This document shows positions 7,266 through 10,996 of a DNA stretch of 10,996 nucleotides, piece by piece. The notes beneath the pieces were generated by a model. That model saw nothing but the letters and a program-made list of their open reading frames with translations, was not told where the DNA came from and searched no databases. The position numbers and the translations under genes were made by a program. Origin of the DNA: Candidatus Bipolaricaulota bacterium (lineage in GTDB: Bacteria; Bipolaricaulota; Bipolaricaulia; UBA7950; UBA9294); contig JAUWOJ010000029.1 in NCBI GenBank assembly GCA_030612175.1, positions 1 through 10,996 of the forward strand, in the 5' to 3' direction. Position 1 is the first letter of the stretch; each line of letters opens with the position of its first letter.

Positions 7266-8170
7266 AGACTATTATCCTCGCCGGTGGCTACGGTGCCCGC
7301 CTATATCCGATCACCGCAAACCGCCCCAAGCCGCTTCTGCCGATAGCAGGAAGACCGATCATCGACTTCATACTTGATGCATATCCGTTCTGCGATCGCC
7401 CAATTGTCTCTACCAACAAACGTTTTGAGCATCACTTTAGGGAATGGAGTAGGCACGGAAGACGGGATGTGGAATTGGTAGTCGAAGAAACCACTTCAGA
7501 AAAAGAGAAGCTTGGCACCATAGGAGCGCTTCAATTTCTCATCCAGCGACTGAAAATCAGTGAAGATATTCTGGTAATTGGCGGGGATAATATCTTTGAG
7601 TTTTCCTTACGGGATTTCGTCAATGCCTACGACGGCAACCCATTGATTGCCCTGTGTGATGTCGAAGATATGAAGATAGTGCAGCGCCGATACGGAGTGG
7701 CGATCGTTCGGCAGAACCGGATCGCTGAGTTTCAAGAGAAGCCCGAGGCTCCAAGATCGACCCTGGCAAGCACAGCATGCTACATCTATCCCGAGAGGAT
7801 CCTCCCATTGATCGACGAGTTTCTTGGAAAAGCCAAAGCAGGCAAGGACGCCCCGGGGTACTTCAATAGCTGGCTTCTGAGAGACCGGAAAATCAGTATC
7901 GATCCATTTGTGTTTAACGCCGGGTGGTATGATATCGGTGATCGAGCTTCATATATCGAGGCAAATCAGAGGTATTCTGGACAGGATAGTTGGTTGGCGA
8001 AAGATGTACAAGTAACAAGCTCGGTCGTGAATGCTTCGGTAATCCTGGGCAACGGGAAAATCGAGAATTCCAATATCACCGGTTGCGTGATCGATCGTGA
8101 CTGCGATCTAACTGGCGCCGAACTGCAAGATTGTCTAGTAGGAGCCGGCACGATCATCAAACATACGTAG
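7262..8170 (+). CDS. Sugar-1-phosphate nucleotidyltransferase
   Basis: Transfers an NMP from NTP to a sugar-1-phosphate to make an NDP-sugar. The 302-residue protein starts with the nucleotide-binding LAGGYGARLYPIT (6-18), then KPLLPIAGRPIIDFIL (23-38), LGTIGAL (84-90), the metal-binding GGDN (107-110, Asp109), the sugar-side EFQEKP (156-161) and FNAGWYDIGD (218-227), whose Asp224 should hold the second metal contact. Residues 249-301 have hexapeptide-like strand repeats (VQVTSSVVNASVILGNGKIENSNITGCVIDRD region), a short left-handed beta-helix tail. It overlaps the isomerase gene by ATGA, so its substrate probably derives from Glc-6-P or Man-6-P via a mutase. Whether it makes dTDP-Glc, UDP-Glc or GDP-Man cannot be read from sequence: the archaeal-like short form fits glucose-1-phosphate thymidylyl/uridylyl- or mannose-1-phosphate guanylyltransferase. 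It ends in TAG. Confidence 0.9.
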   Translation: MKTIILAGGYGARLYPITANRPKPLLPIAGRPIIDFILDAYPFCDRPIVSTNKRFEHHFREWSRHGRRDVELVVEETTSEKEKLGTIGALQFLIQRLKISEDILVIGGDNIFEFSLRDFVNAYDGNPLIALCDVEDMKIVQRRYGVAIVRQNRIAEFQEKPEAPRSTLASTACYIYPERILPLIDEFLGKAKAGKDAPGYFNSWLLRDRKISIDPFVFNAGWYDIGDRASYIEANQRYSGQDSWLAKDVQVTSSVVNASVILGNGKIENSNITGCVIDRDCDLTGAELQDCLVGAGTIIKHT

Positions 8171-8214
8171 GGCCACGGCATCTCGCGCCCATACAGTTCA
8201 GCAACTAACCTTAT

Positions 8215-8244
8215 TTGCCTGCGTTTGGGTTTCTCGCCTATTAT
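8215..8244 (+). promoter_or_regulatory. Possible promoter of the EF-Tu-like gene
   Basis: TTGCCT (8215-8220) and TATTAT (8239-8244) are 18 bp apart, with four and five of six consensus matches. The predicted start is near 8251, giving a leader of about 60 nt that contains the hairpin at 8286-8301. The 143-bp gap after the nucleotidyltransferase gene has no evident terminator, so read-through from the upstream operon is also possible. Confidence 0.4.
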
Positions 8245-8285
8245 GAATAGTAGAGAAAGAACGGCACAAAGCCACCTAATCATTG

Positions 8286-8301
8286 CTCAGTTATCACTGA
8301 G
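8286..8301 (+). promoter_or_regulatory. Leader hairpin next to the ribosome binding site
   Basis: CTCAGT and ACTGAG form a perfect 6-bp stem with the loop TATC. The stem ends one base before the strong AAGGAGGG ribosome site (8302-8309) of the 100-codon gene. No U-run follows, so it is not a terminator. A stem touching the ribosome site could tune translation or protect the 5' end; this is inference. Confidence 0.4.
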
Positions 8302-8313
8302 AAGGAGGGTCAG

Positions 8314-8616
8314 ATGAAAGGCGAGGAGATCGAGATTGGGGAAGTGACCGATTTCTTTCGGAAAATCAGCGTTGCTGCCGTGCTCGTTCATCAAGGGGAA
8401 ACACTCAAGCTGGGCGATCACATTTGCATTCGAGGACCGCACACCGAGATTGACCAGACAGTAGAGTCCTTGGAAGTGGATCACGGGCCAGTGGAGCAAG
8501 TGGGAGGAGGAAGCGAAGTTGGCCTATTGGTAACACTCCCCGCAAAGGAAGGAGGAGAGTGGCCAGGCAATATCCCCCGTCCAGGAAACACTGTCTACCG
8601 GATCAGAGAGAAGTGA
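8314..8616 (+). CDS. EF-Tu domain-2-like small protein
   Basis: A 100-residue cytoplasmic protein resembling a free-standing translation-factor beta-barrel (domain 2 of EF-Tu/IF-2 type), with no GTPase domain. Residues 6-12 (EIGEVTD), 17-25 (KISVAAVLV), 29-40 (ETLKLGDHICIRG, the step where EF-Tu domain 2 has a GDxxxxxG turn) and 44-55 (TEIDQTVESLEVDH), then 61-74 (QVGGGSEVGLLVT), follow the barrel strand order, ending in a family-like GNTVYRI. Such proteins are found in archaea and scattered bacteria, often annotated as translation elongation factor-like, with no settled function. The ATG is set by AAGGAGGG 4 nt upstream, the strongest ribosome site in the window, so it is probably well expressed. 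The gene lies 81 bp before the HpnA-like gene on the same strand and is probably co-transcribed with it. No enzymatic motif is visible. Confidence 0.8.
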   Translation: MKGEEIEIGEVTDFFRKISVAAVLVHQGETLKLGDHICIRGPHTEIDQTVESLEVDHGPVEQVGGGSEVGLLVTLPAKEGGEWPGNIPRPGNTVYRIREK

Positions 8617-8630
8617 TTCTCTGAATCACT
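8612..8630 (+). repeat. Hairpin over the stop codon of the EF-Tu-like gene
   Basis: AGTGATTC (8612-8619) and GAATCACT (8623-8630) form a perfect 8-bp stem with a 3-nt loop. The TGA stop (8614-8616) lies within the left arm. It is not GC-rich and no T-run follows, so it is a poor intrinsic terminator. It could stabilise the upstream part of the message. Confidence 0.4.
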
Positions 8631-8649
8631 GTGTGATACTAGTTCATGC

Positions 8650-8675
8650 GGCAAGGAGTTGCCTGTTGTGCAACT
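8650..8675 (+). promoter_or_regulatory. Two mutually exclusive small hairpins before the HpnA-like gene
   Basis: GGCAA (8650-8654) can pair with TTGCC (8659-8663), or AGTTGC (8657-8662) can pair with GCAACT (8670-8675). Both use the same TTGC, so only one can form. They end 22 nt before the ATG at 8698. The stems are short, 5 and 6 bp, so a switch is only a possibility. Confidence 0.25.
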
Positions 8676-8697
8676 GCAACCATGATAGAGGAGTTCT

Positions 8698-9687
8698 ATG
8701 CGAGCGCTAGTAACAGGGGCAACTGGTTTTATCGGCTCAAGTATTCTACGAGAACTACTAGCACAAGGCTATCAAGTGCGTGCGCTCGTCCGCGAGCAAT
8801 CCAACACTCGCAACCTCGATGAACTCGATATCGAAGTCGCTTTTGGCGATATCACCAGCGCTGACTCCCTGGGTCCTGCATTGCGGGGTTGCACCCACCT
8901 ATTCCATGCAGCAGCACTCTACTCGTTTTGGGTCAAGGAAAGAGCGCTGCTCTATAAGGTTAACGTCGACGGAACCCGCAATGTCTTACAGGCAGCAAAG
9001 GAAGCTGGAATCGATCGTGTTGTTTACACAAGCTCTGTAGCCGCTCTTGCAGTACCGGTTGGAAAGATACCAACTACCGAGGAAACCCCCGTAGATTTTA
9101 CACAGATCGTCGGAGACTATAAGAAGAGCAAGTATTACGCAGAACAGGTAGCCCTTGAATATGCTCGCGATGGTCTTCCTGTGGTGATAGTCAACCCATC
9201 GTTTCCTGTCGGCCCTCGCGATATCAAGCCCACTCCTACCGGCCAAACGATCCTTGATTTCTTGAACCGCAAGCTTCCGGCGTATGTAGAGACGGGCGTA
9301 AATGTAGTGGATGTAGAAGATGTTGCGGCAGGACACCTACTTGCCGCAGAACGAGGGGAGATAGGGCAGCGCTATATCCTGGGAGGGATGGACATGACCA
9401 TGGGCCAGCTACTGCAAACCCTGTCCGGAATCACTGGCCTCCCAGCCCCGCGGGTAAGGCTTCCTTATCTTCCTATCCTGGGCCTCTCTTACCTGAATGC
9501 CGCATACTGCCGCCTCACAATGGCAACCCCACGCATGACGCCGGAGACAATTCGCATGTCCCGGCATCACATGTACTATGATCCCACAAAAGCAATCCGC
9601 GAGCTTGGTTTTCCCCAACCGCGACCAAGGGCTGCTTTGGAGAAAGCGGTGAACTGGTTCCAAGACAACGGCTATGTAAACGCGTAA
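8698..9687 (+). CDS. HpnA-like NAD(P)-dependent epimerase/reductase (extended SDR)
   Basis: A 329-residue extended short-chain dehydrogenase of the dihydroflavonol-4-reductase-like group, most like hopanoid-associated HpnA by remembered family patterns. The Rossmann motif is VTGATGFIGS (5-14). DIEVAFGDITSADSL (44-58) binds the adenine side. The catalytic set is TSS (111-113) with Tyr141 and Lys145 in YKKSK. The stretch NPSFPVGPRDIKPTPTG (166-182) and VNVVDVEDVAAGHLLAAERG (201-220) are strong HpnA-type marks. Length is normal and no residue is missing. The ATG follows AGGAG by 5 nt. HpnA is linked to hopanoid side-chain steps in some bacteria, but no squalene-hopene cyclase or other hpn gene is in the window, so a role in another reductive or epimerising step is equally possible. 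I therefore leave the symbol blank. Confidence 0.85.
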   Translation: MRALVTGATGFIGSSILRELLAQGYQVRALVREQSNTRNLDELDIEVAFGDITSADSLGPALRGCTHLFHAAALYSFWVKERALLYKVNVDGTRNVLQAAKEAGIDRVVYTSSVAALAVPVGKIPTTEETPVDFTQIVGDYKKSKYYAEQVALEYARDGLPVVIVNPSFPVGPRDIKPTPTGQTILDFLNRKLPAYVETGVNVVDVEDVAAGHLLAAERGEIGQRYILGGMDMTMGQLLQTLSGITGLPAPRVRLPYLPILGLSYLNAAYCRLTMATPRMTPETIRMSRHHMYYDPTKAIRELGFPQPRPRAALEKAVNWFQDNGYVNA

Positions 9688-9729
9688 TTCCATCTGCAAT
9701 GCTCATCACTCGTCAATCCTTTTCAGTGC

Positions 9730-9758
9730 TTGATCTTTGATGCTGTAAATGGTAAAGT
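9730..9758 (+). promoter_or_regulatory. Weak possible promoter of radC
   Basis: TTGATC (9730-9735) and TAAAGT (9753-9758) are exactly 17 bp apart, each with four of six consensus matches. The predicted start is near 9765, about 35 nt before the GTG start of radC. The match is modest and could be chance. Confidence 0.3.
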
Positions 9759-9799
9759 AGGGGATTGGAAGCAAATACATGTAAAAGGATGTAATACGG

Positions 9800-10465
9800 G
9801 TGATATATAATCAACTAAAGGATACCCCCAAGTTTGAGCGGCCACGCGAGAAGCTTCTAATCAAGGGCCCAGCAGCTCTTTCAGACCAAGAGCTCATTGC
9901 TATCTTGCTTGGAAGTGGTGTTAAAGGGAGGAACGCGCTGGAGATTGGATCGACTATCCTTGGCAAATTGGGTGATGATATGGACTAGCTGACCGTTGCT
10001 AAGCTACAGGCAATCGAAGGAGTTGGCTCAATCAAGGCGTGTCGAATCCTTGCTGCGTTCGAGTTGGCGCGCCGATGTCTTTCCAAGGAGAAAAAGGCAA
10101 TCCGTTGCGCGGATGACACACTTCCATTTGTTCAACATATTACTGACAAGAAACAGGAGTATTTCGTGTGTATGTCGTTGAACGGAGCAAATGAAGTGAT
10201 CAAGAGCCGCGTGGTTACGGTCGGTCTCCTCAACTCTAACCAAGTTCATCCTCGCGAGGTCTTCTCCGATCCAATTGTTGATAGAGCAGCATCTGTGATT
10301 GTTGCCCATAATCATCCATCCGGTAACCTTGAGCCAAGTCCGGAAGATATCGCGCTTACAAAAAGGCTTGCTAGAGCTGGAGAAATAATAGGCATAACAG
10401 TGTTGGACCATCTTATCGTCACCAAGCGCGGACACACGTCCCTGAAAGCTAAAGGATACTTCTAG
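9800..10465 (+). pseudogene. radC: radC (JAMM/MPN-domain family) interrupted by an in-frame TAG
   Basis: Reading straight through 9800-10465 in one frame gives a complete RadC-family protein of 221 codons except for one TAG at 9986-9988 (codon 63). Before it lies the N-terminal part PREKLLIKGPAALSDQEL plus ILLGSGVKGRNALEI. Directly after it, in the same frame, the helix-hairpin-helix LQAIEGVGSIKACRILAA continues. Then comes the JAMM metallo-domain with HPREVF, HNHPSGNLEPSPED (His170, His172, Asp183) and ITVLDHLIV. The start is GTG at 9800 with AAGGA about 10 nt upstream. One base change (for example from CAG, GAG or AAG) restores the gene, so it is a recent nonsense change or a sequence error. 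TAG is the normal stop of at least four other frames here, so recoding is unlikely. RadC was once tied to DNA repair; its real function is uncertain. A protein restarted after the TAG would have to use TTG or GTG. Confidence 0.85.
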
Positions 10466-10481
10466 TGGCTCCTCACACTCC

Positions 10482-10772
10482 AGGCAAGCTTCTTCTCTCG
10501 CCCGTTCGTTTCACTCACTCAAGACGCCAAGATCGCAGAGAAAAACAGGAATAAGGTTAAGAACAAAGGCTACTTGCTGTCAAAGACAAAGACATTTTAC
10601 CGCAGAGATCGCAGAGGAAGGCAGAAGAATAGTTTAGAAGCAAAGGCATCTTATCGTCAAGAAGAAAGACATTTAACCGCAGAGGACGCGGAGATCGCAG
10701 AGGAAGGTATTTTTTTTGTTTACAAACAATACCATAATATTATTGTGGAGAACAAAAAAAGAGGATTTCCTT
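10482..10772. repeat. Long intergenic repeat, copy A (GCAGAG-rich)
   Basis: First copy of a long direct repeat starting 17 bp after radC. Its core 10497-10617 aligns without gaps to copy B at an offset of 315 bp, with about seven mismatches. It holds many CGCAGAG words separated by A-rich spacers. It also contains an 86-bp internal duplication: 10601-10621 and 10687-10707 are the same 21 bp with one difference. Its tail (10706-10770) holds a T-bulged hairpin, with GGTATT plus GTTT pairing to AAAC plus AATACC (10706-10733), and the palindrome ATAATATTAT (10734-10743). Similar GCAGAG-type intergenic repeats are widespread in bacterial genomes; I see no transposase, tRNA or CRISPR architecture. 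No real gene lies in 10466-10996. Confidence 0.8.
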
Positions 10773-10795
10773 AGCGATCTTCGCGTCTTTGCGAG

Positions 10796-10996
10796 AGGCC
10801 AAGCTTTTTGTCTCGCCTGTTCGTTTCACTCACTCAAGACGCTAAGCTCGCAGAGAAAAACATGAATAAGGTTAAGAACAAAGGTTACTTGCTGTCAAAG
10901 ACAAAGACATTTTACCGCAGAGATCGCGGAGAAAGGATGTTCTTTGTTTACAGATAAAACCATAATATAATTGTAGAGAACAACAAAAGAGGGTTT
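10796..10996. repeat. Long intergenic repeat, copy B, cut by the window end
   Basis: Second direct copy, matching copy A from its AGGC(C)AAGCTT start through TTTTACCGCAGAGATCGC, then jumping to the copy A tail (GTTTACA, CCATAATAT, GAGAACAA). It therefore lacks the 86-bp internal duplicate seen in copy A. It continues past the window end, so a third copy may follow. Between the copies, 10771-10795 carries TCTTCGCGTCTTTGCGAGA, the reverse-strand form of the same kind of word. Confidence 0.78.

Noticed and set aside
9986..9988. TAG as a recoded sense codon (pyrrolysine or altered code)
   Set aside because: At least four frames in the window end properly at TAG, including radC itself, and no readthrough element is visible.
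10028..10435. 135-codon open frame on the minus strand
   Set aside because: It is antisense to the conserved RadC JAMM domain and reads as composition-driven sequence.
10482..10996. Direct repeats as a CRISPR array
   Set aside because: The repeat units are over 100 bp, only two copies are present, spacers are not uniform and no cas gene is nearby.

Overview
The window is ordinary bacterial chromosome of moderate G+C. It holds nine genes with good family matches, one of them broken, and ends in a repeat-rich non-coding tract of about 530 bp. Shine-Dalgarno sites, sigma70-type promoters and the bacterial forms of phosphoglucosamine mutase and phosphoglycerate kinase show it is bacterial. A LolA-like protein and a secreted CsgG-domain protein suggest, but do not prove, a two-membrane envelope. 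The mix of an archaeal-type SIS phosphoglucose/phosphomannose isomerase, a free-standing EF-Tu-domain-2-like protein, a CARDB/CsgG fusion and an HpnA-like reductase resembles uncultured deep-branching phyla such as Bipolaricaulota/Acetothermia. That placement is a guess.

Layout. Bases 16-4562 (minus strand, read right to left) carry pgk, a secreted CARDB-CsgG-FlgT-like protein and glmM. Bases 4622-5476 (plus) carry a membrane-anchored LolA-like protein, divergent from pgk. The two genes share about 60 bp in which two near-consensus promoters use the same palindromic -10 box. The plus promoter should give a leaderless mRNA. Bases 5481-5960 (minus) carry a bifunctional nuclease (DUF151) gene that ends 4 bp from the LolA-like gene and has a clear promoter of its own. 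Bases 6192-8170 (plus) are a two-gene operon with an ATGA overlap: SIS isomerase then sugar-phosphate nucleotidyltransferase. Bases 8314-9687 (plus) carry the small EF-Tu-like protein and an HpnA-like NAD(P)-dependent reductase, with several hairpins around them. Bases 9800-10465 (plus) are radC, interrupted by one in-frame TAG at codon 63. Bases 10482-10996 hold two long direct repeats rich in GCAGAG words; the second runs off the end.

Together: the glmM product feeds peptidoglycan (GlcN-1-P). The isomerase interconverts Glc-6-P, Fru-6-P and Man-6-P, and the nucleotidyltransferase would activate the derived sugar-1-phosphate, so several genes converge on nucleotide sugars and envelope building. 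pgk is central glycolysis. The LolA-like and CsgG-like proteins are envelope proteins of unknown exact role. I see no defence system, prophage, CRISPR array, tRNA or rRNA. The points most worth a second look are the shared-box divergent promoter, the domain insertion in the CsgG protein, the radC nonsense codon and the terminal repeats.
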